64,000 nucleotides of DNA, from contig NZ_JAGTIS010000006.1 of NCBI RefSeq assembly GCF_018704125.1, positions 124,001 through 188,000 of the forward strand, read 5' to 3'. Position 1 is the stretch's first letter. Each line of letters opens with the position of its first letter. The DNA is from Metapseudomonas boanensis (GTDB lineage Bacteria; Pseudomonadota; Gammaproteobacteria; Pseudomonadales; Pseudomonadaceae). Under the pieces are notes generated by a model. That model was given only the letters and a program-made list of their open reading frames with translations, was not told the origin of the DNA and searched no databases. Of this stretch, positions 9,250 to 18,421 are shown piece after piece. Position numbers and translations under genes: made by a program.

Positions 9250-9475
9250 CCGAAGCTGCCGGTGGCGGTAGGCAACCATTGGTCAAATCGGAATGATTTC
9301 TCCAGTAGTGCCGGCGTCTTTCTAAGGCAGGAAGGTCTCTAGCGATTCCGGGGCTATTCAAGGGGAGACGAACCGCTGATCGCAGGGGTCGTTAATAGCT
9401 ACGAGGTGTTCGGCTTCGGGCCGAAGTGCTCTCAATCGTCAACTGATAATTGCGGGGATAAATCAGGAGGCGATC
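9250..9475. other. Intergenic leader of the NCS1 permease
   Basis: A 226-nt gap between the IS end and the permease start. Apart from the ribosome site CAGGAGG before GTG 9476, I see no strong structure or clear promoter consensus. Confidence 0.4.
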
Positions 9476-10855
9476 GTGAAGCTTGAAAAGCGAAGTATTG
9501 AGTTTGTCCCTCACTCTGAGCGCTATGGCGCACCCAGACGGTTGTTCACTATCTGGTTCAGCTCGAATTTCCAAGTGACTGCTCTGGTCGTCGGCACGTT
9601 AGGTATCGCCTCAGGGTTGAGCTTCGCCTGGACATTGCTCGGCCTGCTGATCGGCAATCTCGTCGGCACCATATTCATGGCCGCACACTCCGCCCAAGGC
9701 CCACATTTGGGCGTCCCACAGATGATTCAGAGCCGCGCACAATTTGGTGTCTACGGCGCTGCGATTCCCTTACTGGTGATGGTCACGGCGGCGGTGCTAT
9801 TCCTGGCCGCCAGTGGCGTCCTGATGCGCGATGCCTTGAAGGCACTGGTGCCCATCGGCGATGACCAGGCCATCGTGGCGGTGGGCATTCTGACCTTCAT
9901 TATCGGTTTCGTAGGCTATGAGCTGATCCACCGTCTAGGGGCGTGGATGAGCCTGATGTCAACTCTGGTATTTGCCAGTGCGCTGGCTTTGATCCTGCTG
10001 CACCCCAGCGACGCGATATCGACCACGGTAGCAGGCGAGGGCTTTTCGCTGACGGCCTTTAACCTGGTCGTCGCGCAGGCGGCTTCCTGGACGTTAGGTT
10101 ACGGCCCCTACGTGGCGGATTACTCGCGTTACCTTCCGGCCAATGTCAGCACACGCGCCACGTTCTGGACAACATACTGCGGCTGCGCGCTAGGCTCTTT
10201 CGCCATGATGGCCTTGGGCGCTCTAGTGGCCGTTGCGATCCCGGCAGCGCTTGGGCATGACCCTGCAACCGCAATCGCCATGCTGTTCGGCCCCTGGGCA
10301 CCATTGGCGTTGGGTGTGATTGCGCTCGGGGTGATCCAGTACAACGTGCTCTGCCTGTACAGCGCCTACATGTCTTCGGTGACGATCTTCGGAGCCTTTG
10401 GTGGGCTGCGATACGTCACAGCTACTGCAAAAGCGTTGGTGATGGCAGTGCTGACCGTAGCTGCAACCCTGATCGCCATCGCCACCCAGTATCGTTTTGA
10501 CACCTTCTTTGCAGACATTTTGATTGGACAGCTCTATCTGCTGATCCCCTGGAGTGCGATCAACCTGGCCGACTACTACTGGGTGTGTCGCGGTCACTAT
10601 GAGGTGGGCGAGCTGTACGATCCCAAAGGTCGATACGGGCGCTTCAATCGACGCACGCTAATGGTGTATGCCGTCTCGATCATCGGCACGATCCCGTTCA
10701 TGAAGCTTTCGTTCTACAACGGCTTTGTAGCGAACTGGCTAGGGGCCGACATTAGTTGGGCTGTGGGCCTGGTACTCGCAGGGGCGCTGTACTGCATAGT
10801 GAACAGCCAGCCCTCAATCAAGCAACATCAATCCCAATCTCCTGTTCCTGACTGA
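9476..10855 (+). CDS. NCS1-family purine/cytosine-type permease
   Basis: A 459-residue membrane protein with about 12 hydrophobic segments. It opens with EFVPHSERYGAPRRLFTIWFSSNFQ, the characteristic NCS1 start, and contains NLVGTIFMAAHSAQGPHLGVPQMIQSR, the substrate-binding helix pair of cytosine permeases. NCS1 carriers are Na+ or H+ symporters for nucleobases, hydantoins, thiamine precursors and related compounds. Translation starts at GTG 9476 behind CAGGAGG. No catabolic partner gene is adjacent, only IS remnants on both sides, so the substrate cannot be inferred. Confidence 0.8.
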   Translation: MKLEKRSIEFVPHSERYGAPRRLFTIWFSSNFQVTALVVGTLGIASGLSFAWTLLGLLIGNLVGTIFMAAHSAQGPHLGVPQMIQSRAQFGVYGAAIPLLVMVTAAVLFLAASGVLMRDALKALVPIGDDQAIVAVGILTFIIGFVGYELIHRLGAWMSLMSTLVFASALALILLHPSDAISTTVAGEGFSLTAFNLVVAQAASWTLGYGPYVADYSRYLPANVSTRATFWTTYCGCALGSFAMMALGALVAVAIPAALGHDPATAIAMLFGPWAPLALGVIALGVIQYNVLCLYSAYMSSVTIFGAFGGLRYVTATAKALVMAVLTVAATLIAIATQYRFDTFFADILIGQLYLLIPWSAINLADYYWVCRGHYEVGELYDPKGRYGRFNRRTLMVYAVSIIGTIPFMKLSFYNGFVANWLGADISWAVGLVLAGALYCIVNSQPSIKQHQSQSPVPD

Positions 10856-10917
10856 TTCCTTGGTGACATGGGCGATACGGAGATGATGAAGTCGATAGCA
10901 GCTTGTCCATGGTCTGT

Positions 10918-11792
10918 TTCTGGCCAAGACCCTGTAAAAACGCAGCAAGCGATGGCAATCAACTGCTGAGTGATTTTCTTAGTCCCAGGAGGCCGTGAGA
11001 GGCTCAATCAGGCGCAATCGTCATGGGCACCTCCGGCTTCGGCGCGCCTGCCGGAGGGCGGCAAGAGTCGTAAGCCATCAAGGCACCGCTGCCCAACACA
11101 TTCAACATGCGCTTGGGATTGTAGGCGAGCACATGCAGGCTCATCTCAGTACTCACCCGGTCGAGTGTTCTGGTGAGGAAGTGGGTGGCGCCCATCCAGG
11201 ACTTCCGCGTGCCGAACGGGTGCTCGACCGTTTGGCGGCGGATCCGCATCATCTCGGGCGCTTGATCCAGGCGACTCTGCATCGCCTCGAGCACTGCCTC
11301 ATGCTCCCAGCGGCTCACTCGCCGCTCTGAGCTAGGCGTACAGTGTTCTTTCAAGGCACAACCTTGGCAGTGTGAACTCCAGTAGCGGTGCGGCTTCAGC
11401 CCTTTCTCGACGCTAGAGAAACGCCAGATCAGGCTTTGCCCTGCCGGGCATCGGGACTCGTTCCTTGCTGCGTCATAGATGAAATCGCCTTTGCCAAATC
11501 GGTGCGCGGCTGTTGCTCCCGAGGTCAGCGCCTTGGGCACAAAAACGGTGATTCCAGCCTCATGACAAGCGAGTATTTCCTCGCCTTTGAAGTACCCCTC
11601 TATCTGCGACCGACGATAGATCCTCGACACCCATGACCGCCACGTAGTCATCCAGGCTCTCGGGAAGCAGCGCGCTTTGGCCTCGGTGCTCTCCCTGAAT
11701 AAAAACGCTTCATTGGCGTCCCCCGCTGATTTGAATCGATCAAATCACAGCGAGGTCGATGCCAACGTTTTTTTACACGGTCTGGGCCAGAA
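10918..11792 (-). mobile_element. Second IS1182-type element, internally deleted and frameshifted
   Basis: Imperfect terminal repeats bound it: TTCTGGCCAAGACCCTGTAAAA at 10918 and its counterpart ending at 11792. Between them, on the minus strand, lies a C-terminal transposase part (11004 to about 11605) with FVPKALTSGATAAHRFGKGDF, HCQGCALKEHC and EHPFGTRKSWMGATHFLTR. Upstream, ATGGGTGTCGAGGATCTATC encodes MGVEDLSSVADRG, which joins GYFKGEEILACHEAGI only if one G is removed from the GGGG at about 11612. The N-terminal half is deleted. It belongs to a different branch from copies A-C. Confidence 0.75.
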
Positions 11793-12154
11793 GCGGCCCA
11801 TCGGTCCAACACTCTGACTTAGGGCCATGAAAATAAATGCGCGTCCTCTTTTCTCATAAGCAAAAGGAGCGGCCTGCCCCCTGACTCACGCGCACGTAAG
11901 CACTTCGACTGGAGGTGCCCGATTGAGGTAATGCCAGAGATGATGGGAAACGATGGCGATGCAGCGTAATGCGTCCGCTTCAATTCAAGAACCGTGTTGC
12001 ACTCAGCTTCTGCAACCGCCTGACATATCATGGTTGACGCGACACTAGTCTGCTTACTTCCATTTGCCCTGTGCACAACGGGCAGCTGCGAATGCTTCTA
12101 CACTGGATGCTTGCTGAACTGCGGTTGTCCAGTCCCGGCGCAGGGCACTCTTCT
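11793..12154. other. Intergenic region upstream of araC-type gene
   Basis: A 362-nt stretch without a supported gene. It holds the upstream region of the AraC-type gene and ends in a G10 tract at the ribosome site. No clear sigma-70 boxes or conserved RNA were recognised. Confidence 0.3.
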
Positions 12155-12164
12155 GGGGGGGGGG
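12155..12164 (+). repeat. G10 homopolymer at the ribosome-binding site of the AraC-type gene
   Basis: Ten consecutive G directly precede TAGC-ATG of the gene at 12169, so the tract occupies the Shine-Dalgarno position. Homopolymers of this length tend to change length by slippage, which here would shift ribosome-site spacing rather than reading frame. Confidence 0.6.
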
Positions 12165-12168
12165 TAGC

Positions 12169-13131
12169 ATGAGCCGGCTGATCTGTGCCGACTTCGACGA
12201 GTTCGAAGAAGCCTTGTATGGGGTAGCGGGACATTATGTTCTGCGCTCGCGGCAGCAGCGCGATTGGCGTCTGCGCGTCGTCGAGCTGGACGGTGTGGCC
12301 CTGATGTTCGGCCGCGAGGGCGCCGGCACCGTCTACAGTGGTATCGGCCTGCCCGGCTTCTTCAATATCTTCCTGCCGTTGAGCCGACACGAGTGCACTG
12401 TGCTAGGCGGGCAGCGCCTGGATCGGCGCCTGATCGGCTGGATGGTGCCCGAGGCTATGTTCCATATCGACGCCAGCCAACCGGCCAGTTGGATGACGGT
12501 GGCCATGTCCTGCGAACTGGTGCTGCGTTGGGCGCAGCAGCACGAGGACGAGTTCGACGCGTCGATCCTCTCGCGCAATCTGGTCTGCCTGGCCCAGCAG
12601 GACCTGGCGCCGTTGATCTGGCTGGCGCTGCGCCTGCTGCGCATCGATCACTGCGCACCGCAGGAGCTGCACGCCCCAGCGGCCGAGTGTGCGGCGCGCA
12701 GCGAGCTGATGGATCGGGTGTTCCGCAGCCTGTTGCCGGCGACTCCGGCACAGCGCGGTCAGGCTACCCTGCACAGTCATCAGCAGATCCTGCGGCGTGC
12801 CTTGGAACTGTTGGACGCCATGCCGGATACCCCGCTGCACATGGCCGACCTGTGCCAGACCTGCAACACCTCGGAGCGCACGCTGCGCAACCTGTTCACC
12901 CGCCATCTGGGCATGAGCCCGCACCGCTACCTGATGCAGCATCGCCTGCACGCAATCCGCCGCGCCATTCTGCGCGCGGCACCGGGAGAGACCATCACCG
13001 AGATCTGCACGCGCTTCGGCGTGTGGGACTTCGGCCGCTTCGCCGGCCTCTACCGCCGCTACTTCGGCGAACTGCCGTCGCAGTCGCTGCGCGGCCGGCG
13101 CTCGCTGCCGACGCCGCTCAGCCAGGCCTGA
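12169..13131 (+). CDS. AraC-family transcriptional regulator
   Basis: 320 residues. The N-terminal about 200 residues resemble the AraC-like ligand/dimerisation domain found with EutR-type regulators. The C-terminal about 100 residues carry the two helix-turn-helix motifs (MADLCQTCNTSERTLRNLFTRHLGMSPHRYL and ITEICTRFGVWDFGRFAGLYRRYFGELPS, quoted here only as landmarks at residues about 225-305). It is convergent with, and overlaps by 14 bp, the small AraC-type gene on the other strand. The effector is unknown. A G10 tract forms its ribosome site. Confidence 0.85.
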   Translation: MSRLICADFDEFEEALYGVAGHYVLRSRQQRDWRLRVVELDGVALMFGREGAGTVYSGIGLPGFFNIFLPLSRHECTVLGGQRLDRRLIGWMVPEAMFHIDASQPASWMTVAMSCELVLRWAQQHEDEFDASILSRNLVCLAQQDLAPLIWLALRLLRIDHCAPQELHAPAAECAARSELMDRVFRSLLPATPAQRGQATLHSHQQILRRALELLDAMPDTPLHMADLCQTCNTSERTLRNLFTRHLGMSPHRYLMQHRLHAIRRAILRAAPGETITEICTRFGVWDFGRFAGLYRRYFGELPSQSLRGRRSLPTPLSQA

Positions 13132-13501
13132 CCCCGCGCAGCAGGGTGGCGCTGGGGTACTCGCCGAACAGTGCGCGGTAGTCCGCCGCCATGCGCCCGC
13201 AATCGGTGTAGCCGAAGTGCCGGGCGATCTCCGTGACGCTGGTCTGATGCTGATCGGCGACCGCCAGTGCGGCGCGCAGCAGGTGCAGGCGGCGCAGACG
13301 CAGATAACGTGCCGGCGCCATACCCAGGGTGGCGACGAAGGCGCTGCGCAGGGTGCGTTCGCTGACCCCGAGCGTGCGGCACAGCTCGGTCAGGCGCGGC
13401 GTGCGCCCGCTGCCGAGCGACAACAACTCCAGCACCCGCTTCAGCAGCCGCTCGTAGGAGGCCTGGCGGGCGCGTTGGCGTGGCGTGATTCGCGGTGGCA
13501 T
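13118..13501 (-). CDS. AraC-type DNA-binding domain protein, short
   Basis: 127 residues consisting almost only of an AraC C-terminal domain: LTELCRTLGVSERTLRSAF for the first helix-turn-helix and VTEIARHFGYTDCGRMAADY for the second. No ligand domain is present and the ATG at 13501 is the first usable start, so it is either a natural single-domain regulator of the SoxS/MarA size class or the remnant of a longer gene. It faces the 13731 operon across an intergenic region with a 14-bp inverted repeat, making that operon and itself plausible targets. Confidence 0.75.
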   Translation of the reverse strand: MPPRITPRQRARQASYERLLKRVLELLSLGSGRTPRLTELCRTLGVSERTLRSAFVATLGMAPARYLRLRRLHLLRAALAVADQHQTSVTEIARHFGYTDCGRMAADYRALFGEYPSATLLRGVRPG

Positions 13502-13553
13502 GACAATGTCCTGGCCAAGGGTGACGGCCCCAGGCTGCGCCGAGACAGGCGCT

Positions 13554-13615
13554 GCGGCTACGTAAAACAGGCAGATCCTGAGCGTCGGGCATTTTTGCCG
13601 ATTTTACGTAGCCGC
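13554..13615. promoter_or_regulatory. 14-bp perfect inverted repeat between divergent genes
   Basis: GCGGCTACGTAAAA at 13554-13567 and its exact complement at 13602-13615, separated by 34 nt, lie between the short AraC gene and the divergent operon starting at 13731. The 48-bp centre spacing and perfect arms suggest an operator bound by a dimer or two dimers. Alternatively it is a hairpin or terminator. Confidence 0.55.
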
Positions 13616-13730
13616 CTGCTGCCGCGCGCAGCGAGCATCGACGCATCGCTCGCCATCCGCTGCCCTGGCATTCGGCGTCCTGACGAGCCCCCGGACGCGT
13701 TCGACCAGCGTCGACGCGAGTGGAGGCGAT

Positions 13731-14849
13731 ATGAAAATGTCGAAGTGCTGCATGGGCATCCTGAGCCTGTTTCTGGCCACAGCTACCGCCGGTGTGTGGG
13801 CCGAGGCGCAGGGGCCGCAGTTGCTCGAGGTCGAGCTGTTCGCCGAGCTGCCCGCCGGTGTGCGCTACCCGGAAGGGCTCGCCGTCAACCCGGTCAACGG
13901 CGAAATCTACGTGGGTACTTTCGATGCTCGTCAGCCTTCCAGTGTGCGTAACAACCAATTGCTGCGCTACGCGGCAGACGGCCAGCTGCTGGCGCAACGC
14001 TCTTTTGTCGCTACGCCGCTGACCGGTCTGGGCTATGCCGACGGCCAGATTTACATCCTCAACTTCGGCGCCGGCAAGCTGCAACGCATCGCGGCCGATT
14101 TCACCGCGGACACTCCGGTCGAGGACCTGCTCGACTTCCCCCGGCTCAGCCCGGCGGCACCCGCCCCGCGCAGCGTTGCCAACCCGGACGGCAGCCAGGA
14201 CCAGATCTACTTCGGTTCTGCTGGTGCGCCTGCGCCAAATGGCCTGGTGTTCGCCGACAACGGTGACCTCTACGTTTCCGACTCTTTCCAGGGGGCGCTC
14301 TACCGCATCGCCAACGCCACGCGCTGCGCCCCCTGCGCGATAGAGGTGCTGTCGCGCGATCCGCTGCTGGCCACCGCGGGCTTTCTGCCCTTCTGCGCCA
14401 ATGGCCTGGCCTTCAACGCCGACGAGAGCCTGCTGTATATCAACAATGCCGGCGACGGCCGCCTGCTGCGCATGCGCCTGCCGAGCGGCGAGCTGCAGGT
14501 GCTGGCCGAGAGCTTGCCCGGAGCCGACGGTTTGCTGTTCCACGATCACCTGCTGTGGCTGCTGGCCAATCAGATCGACCAACTGCTGGGGCTCGATGAG
14601 CGCGGGCTGATTCGCATACGTGCGGGAAGCTTTCAGGGCATCGCCAGCAACGGTGCCCCGCGTGGCCTGCTGTTTCCCGCCAGCAGTGTGGTGCAAGGCG
14701 AGTGGATGGTGGTCAGCAACCTGGCCCTGCCGCTGACGCCTGTCGAGGGCGACGAGTGGGAAGAGCGGGTGAGCACCTGGAACCTGATGCGCGTGCGCCT
14801 GCCGCAATCGCCAACCAAGGGAGAGTTAGCCGATGCCGCAAAACCCTGA
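13731..14849 (+). CDS. Exported SMP-30/NHL-type beta-propeller protein
   Basis: 372 residues with a signal peptide ([24 protein letters not shown], cleavage near residue 24). The mature protein has repeated propeller-like blades ([83 protein letters not shown]), as in SMP-30/gluconolactonase-like and strictosidine-synthase-like folds. Such proteins are lactonases or sugar/metal-binding periplasmic proteins; the reaction here is unknown. A GGAGG ribosome site precedes the ATG. The end overlaps the next gene by 17 bp, indicating an operon with the lipoprotein hydrolase. Confidence 0.75.
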   Translation: MKMSKCCMGILSLFLATATAGVWAEAQGPQLLEVELFAELPAGVRYPEGLAVNPVNGEIYVGTFDARQPSSVRNNQLLRYAADGQLLAQRSFVATPLTGLGYADGQIYILNFGAGKLQRIAADFTADTPVEDLLDFPRLSPAAPAPRSVANPDGSQDQIYFGSAGAPAPNGLVFADNGDLYVSDSFQGALYRIANATRCAPCAIEVLSRDPLLATAGFLPFCANGLAFNADESLLYINNAGDGRLLRMRLPSGELQVLAESLPGADGLLFHDHLLWLLANQIDQLLGLDERGLIRIRAGSFQGIASNGAPRGLLFPASSVVQGEWMVVSNLALPLTPVEGDEWEERVSTWNLMRVRLPQSPTKGELADAAKP

Positions 14850-15819
14850 ACTACTTCTGAATAGAGGCCGTCGCCAGCTGTTGCTCGGCTCGGCCGTGCT
14901 GGCTACGACGATGTTGTTACCCTTAGGCGGTTGTATGCGCAGCAGTGGCTCCGCAGCAACCCGTCCGCAACCTGAGAATGGAGAGCGCAAGACCATGGGC
15001 ACCATTACTACTCGCGACGGTACCGAGATCTATTACAAGGATTGGGGCACAGGCCCGGTTGTCGTCCTCAGCCACGGCTGGCCACTCAACTCCGATAGCT
15101 GGGAAGCGCAAATGTTCTTCCTGGCCAGCAACGGCTATCGGGTGATCGCTCACGACCGCCGTGGTCATGGCCGCTCCAGCCAACCCTGGAATGGCAATGA
15201 GATGGACACCTATGCCGATGACCTGGCCCAGTTGCTCGACCATCTGGACGTACGTGGGGCCTCGCTGTTCGGCTTCTCCACCGGAGGCGGCGAGGTGGCG
15301 CGTTACATCGGTAGGCATGGCACCGCGCGGGTGGCCAGGGCTGGACTGATTTCGGCGGTTCCCCCGTTGATGGTCAAGACCGAGGCCAATCCCGGCGGCC
15401 TGCCCCTCTCGGTATTCGACGGCATCCGCACCGCTTCGCTCGCCGACCGCTCGCAGTTGTACCGGAATGTCGCCAGTGGCCCCTTCTTTGGCTACAACCG
15501 CCCCGGTGCCAAGCCCTCCCAAGGCGTGATCGACGCCTTCTGGATGCAGGGCATGATGGCCGGGCACAAGAACGCCTACGACTGCATCAAGGCCTTTTCC
15601 GAAACCGACTTCAGCGAAGACCTGAAGAAATTCGATATCCCCACGCTGATCCTGCACGGCGACGACGATCAGATCGTGCCCGTGGATGCCGCCGCCCGTG
15701 CCTCGGCCAAGCTGGTGCCGCACGCCAAACTGGTGATCTACCCCGGTGCGCCGCACGGCATTACCGATACCCACAAGGAAAAGCTCAACGCCGACATGCT
15801 GGCCTTCCTGCGCGGTTAA
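14833..15819 (+). CDS. Alpha/beta hydrolase, chloroperoxidase-like, probable lipoprotein
   Basis: 328 residues. The N-terminus carries twin arginines and a hydrophobic stretch ending in LPLGGC ([22 protein letters not shown]), so it is probably exported and lipidated. The body is a cofactor-free haloperoxidase/arylesterase-type hydrolase: oxyanion motif [11 protein letters not shown], nucleophile Ser in FGFSTGGGE, acid in [12 protein letters not shown], and His in GAPHGIT. The natural substrate of such enzymes is usually an ester. An inner ATG at 14995 ([14 protein letters not shown]) matches the start of cytoplasmic relatives, so the exported form is an extension of that scaffold. It overlaps the upstream gene. 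Confidence 0.82.
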   Translation: MPQNPELLLNRGRRQLLLGSAVLATTMLLPLGGCMRSSGSAATRPQPENGERKTMGTITTRDGTEIYYKDWGTGPVVVLSHGWPLNSDSWEAQMFFLASNGYRVIAHDRRGHGRSSQPWNGNEMDTYADDLAQLLDHLDVRGASLFGFSTGGGEVARYIGRHGTARVARAGLISAVPPLMVKTEANPGGLPLSVFDGIRTASLADRSQLYRNVASGPFFGYNRPGAKPSQGVIDAFWMQGMMAGHKNAYDCIKAFSETDFSEDLKKFDIPTLILHGDDDQIVPVDAAARASAKLVPHAKLVIYPGAPHGITDTHKEKLNADMLAFLRG

Positions 15820-15848
15820 ACGGACTAAACAACCAAGAGGAAGCGCTT

Positions 15849-16367
15849 ATGACTACTGTCGCCTTTTCGCCGGCCAACATCGTTCCAGGTATCGGATTTT
15901 CACCGGACAAGATGCTGCAGGCGCGGCTGTTTTCGTACGGCGATACCCAGCGCTATCGGCTGGGCGTCAACTTCAACCTGATCCCGGTCAACGCCCCGCG
16001 CTGTCCTTACCACAGCTACCACCGTGACGGTCAGATGCGCACTGATGACAATCAGGGCTCGACCATCGGCTATTACCCCAATAGTCATGGCGTCTGGGAG
16101 GATCAGCAGGAGTTGCGCGAGCCGCCGTTGCTGCTCGACGGCAATGCGACCAACCGGGACCAGCGGGTCGACGACGATCATCACCAGCAGCCCGGCGACC
16201 TGTTTCGTCTGATGAGCCAGGCGCAGCAACAGGCGCTATTCGACAACACGGCGAGGGGGAGGGGCGATGCGCCCGACGAGGTGAAACTGCGTCATATCGA
16301 CAACTGCAACAAGGCAGACCCGGCCTACGGCGCAGGTGTGGCGAAGGCGCTCGGGCTGGCGCGCTGA
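15849..16367 (+). pseudogene. Catalase C-terminal part with its own start (orphan module)
   Basis: 172 residues align to the C-terminal part of clade III haem catalases. They start at [34 protein letters not shown], which contains the proximal haem-ligand tyrosine motif, and continue through [18 protein letters not shown] and [14 protein letters not shown]. The catalytic distal His/Asn region and the whole beta-barrel are missing, and no N-terminal half lies nearby. Even so, it has an in-frame ATG with a good ribosome site (AAGAGGAAGCG) and no internal stop. It sits in an apparent operon between two hydrolases. A decayed gene is most likely; a retained module is possible. Confidence 0.75.
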
Positions 16368-16399
16368 ATCTGCCTCCCTTTGACTTGGAGCGAGCGATC

Positions 16400-17245
16400 A
16401 TGACCATTTCCACATCCGCCTACGCAGTTCCCAATCAGTTCGTCGAGGTCGACGGACGCCGCTTGGCTTATCGAGTCATCGGCGAAGGCACGCCACTGGT
16501 GCTCTGCCTGCGCTTCAGGGGCATCATGGACGATTGGGACCCGGCTTTTCTCGATGCGCTCGCCGCGCAGCGTTTTCGGGTTTATGTTTTCGACTACAGT
16601 GGCCTCGGCTGGTCCACAGGCCAGCCGACCTATGACCCAGCTTCGCTGGCCAAGGATGCCGTCGATCTTATCGGCGCGCTGAAGCTGGGCAGGGTGGTGC
16701 TGGGTGGTTGGTCAATCGGCGGCGTGGCGGCGCAACTGGTGTTGTTGCAAGCGCCGCAACTGCTCAGTCACCTGTTGCTGATCGCCACCACGCCACCCGG
16801 ACCGCTGGTCAAGACCGGTGAGCCGTTGTTCTACCAGTTGGCCGCCCGCTCGAATGATTTCGAGGACTTCGTCAGCCTGTTTTTCGAGCCAACCTCGGCG
16901 AGCAGCCGGGAAGCTGCGGTGCGTTCGGCCGAACGAATTGCCCGGCGCAGTGAAGGGCGTTGCACTCCGGTGCCTTATGCCTGGGCCGCGCAGTCGCTGG
17001 GCGACGGGCCGCGCAACCCCATGTTCCCAGTGCAGGTGGCATTGGACGCCCTCAAGCAAACGCAAACGCCAGTGCTGCACCTTGGTGGCGATCACGACAT
17101 CGTCTTTCCCGTGGAAAACTGGTACGCGCTCAACCGCACCCTGCCCACTTTGCACCTGGTGACCCTGCCCAGCTCGGGGCATGGCCCGCAACTGCAGTAT
17201 CCCGTTGCCAGCGCGGCACATATAGCGGCGTTTGTTGCAGGGTAA
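16400..17245 (+). CDS. Alpha/beta hydrolase
   Basis: 281 residues without a signal peptide. The fold landmarks are a conserved beta-strand with FDYSGLGWSTG, nucleophile elbow GGWSIGG (Ser), the acid region LHLGGDHDIVFP, and a C-terminal GHG histidine. The glycine-rich oxyanion segment reads LRFRGIMDDWD in place of the usual HG motif, which is unusual and may change the reaction. It follows the catalase fragment by 33 nt with a ribosome site TTGGAGCG. Substrate unknown. Confidence 0.78.
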   Translation: MTISTSAYAVPNQFVEVDGRRLAYRVIGEGTPLVLCLRFRGIMDDWDPAFLDALAAQRFRVYVFDYSGLGWSTGQPTYDPASLAKDAVDLIGALKLGRVVLGGWSIGGVAAQLVLLQAPQLLSHLLLIATTPPGPLVKTGEPLFYQLAARSNDFEDFVSLFFEPTSASSREAAVRSAERIARRSEGRCTPVPYAWAAQSLGDGPRNPMFPVQVALDALKQTQTPVLHLGGDHDIVFPVENWYALNRTLPTLHLVTLPSSGHGPQLQYPVASAAHIAAFVAG

Positions 17246-17337
17246 CGAGTCTCGTTGTGTACTCGATTCGATCACCCAGAACGCAAGGCTGGCTATAAAA
17301 ATCAGGGATACGGTATTGGTGCTGATGGGCAGCTCTT

Positions 17338-18339
17338 GGCCGATTCTGTTGAAAAAGTAGCTGCCGTCCCATGCCGCCGGCAAAATCACGCGCTCAGTGG
17401 GTGTGGGGTAGGCAGCATGATGGGGCGGATTCCGGGAGGACAGGCTCGCCTGTTCTACTCGTTCAATCTGGAAGAGCACGTCCCGCCCCAACACCTCCTG
17501 CGCAGCATCGACCAGTGCCTGGATCAAGGGCGCAGGCTTCGCCGTCGACGCCAGCATCATCAAGGCGGATGCCAGCCGGTCGACCTCACGCCGGAACGCC
17601 TCATCGGCGATACCGGCTGTGGCACGGCCCCGATGCTGGCCTGGCTGGTCGAAGAGAAGGCCATCGAGCCGCATGTGCCGGTGTGGGACAAGACCGAGCG
17701 CAAGGACGACAGCTTCTCCAGCCACGACTTTCACTGGAGTCAGGCAGCCAATGAATGCCGCTGCCCAACCGGCAAACCGCTACGCAGTGAATGGCGCGCC
17801 TTCACCCGGCAACGGTCGCGGGTAACCAAGGCCAACACCATCATCTACCGCTCCAGCCAAGCCGACTGCGCCACCTGCCCGCTGAAAGCCAAGTGCTGCC
17901 CCAACACGCCGAACCGCAAGATCGTGCGTAGCATCCATGAGGCTGCTCGCGACGTGGCGCGACGCATCGCCAAGACGCCGGAGTACCTCCGCTCCCGTTG
18001 CGAGTGCAAGAAGGTGGAGATGCTCTTTGCCCACCTCAAACGAATCATGAAACTCGATCGTTTACGACTGCGTGGCCTGACCGGTGCGACTGACGAATTC
18101 ACCTTGGCCGCGACGGTGCAGAACCTGCGACGCATGGCCAAGCTCATGTCTCACGGGCCACCAATCACGGGATAGGTACGCCTGCCGCGAGCAGAACCCC
18201 TCGGATCAACCCGCAAACCTGAGCCCGGACGCTCAGCGAAACGCCGAAAGGCAATTTGAAGTGGCTTGCAGCCAGTTCGAAAGCTGTCACGCTTGGCCGG
18301 CTGGCTACCGCAAAATCGCCTTTTTCAACAGAATCGGCC
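17338..18339 (+). mobile_element. IS1182-type deletion derivative (copy C), both ends present
   Basis: The terminal inverted repeats GGCCGATTCTGTTGAAAAA are at 17338-17356 and, inverted, at 18321-18339. The element is 1002 bp, well short of the roughly 1.5 kb of a complete IS1182-type element. It has the same internal deletion as copy A (junction after SIDQCLDQ) and a second deletion joining GATGCCAGCCGG to TCGACCTCACGCCGG. No convincing target-site duplication is visible at its borders. Confidence 0.85.
17417..18175 (+). pseudogene. Doubly deleted IS1182-type transposase, frame restored
   Basis: An open frame of 252 codons from MMGRIPGGQARLFYSFNLEE. After the first deletion the frame is wrong for about 17 codons (GRRLRRRRQHHQGGCQP). 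The second deletion then returns it to the genuine frame at VDLTPERLIGDTG, continuing to the natural stop after KLMSHGPPITG. The central part, which should hold catalytic residues of the DDE domain, is missing, so activity is unlikely despite the open frame. Confidence 0.75.
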
Positions 18340-18421
18340 GGTAGCAGTCATGGTCAGCGGCTCCTACCGGCCATAAGCAGCTGTCACTAGGGCTACAGAA
18401 CCCGATGCGATTGTTTGCCAC

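Noticed and set aside
13059..14807. Long antisense frame over the beta-propeller gene
   Set aside because: High-GC shadow frame; the opposite strand carries a clear signal peptide and propeller blades.
17331..18346. Target-site duplication around IS copy C
   Set aside because: Bases flanking the two terminal repeats do not match.
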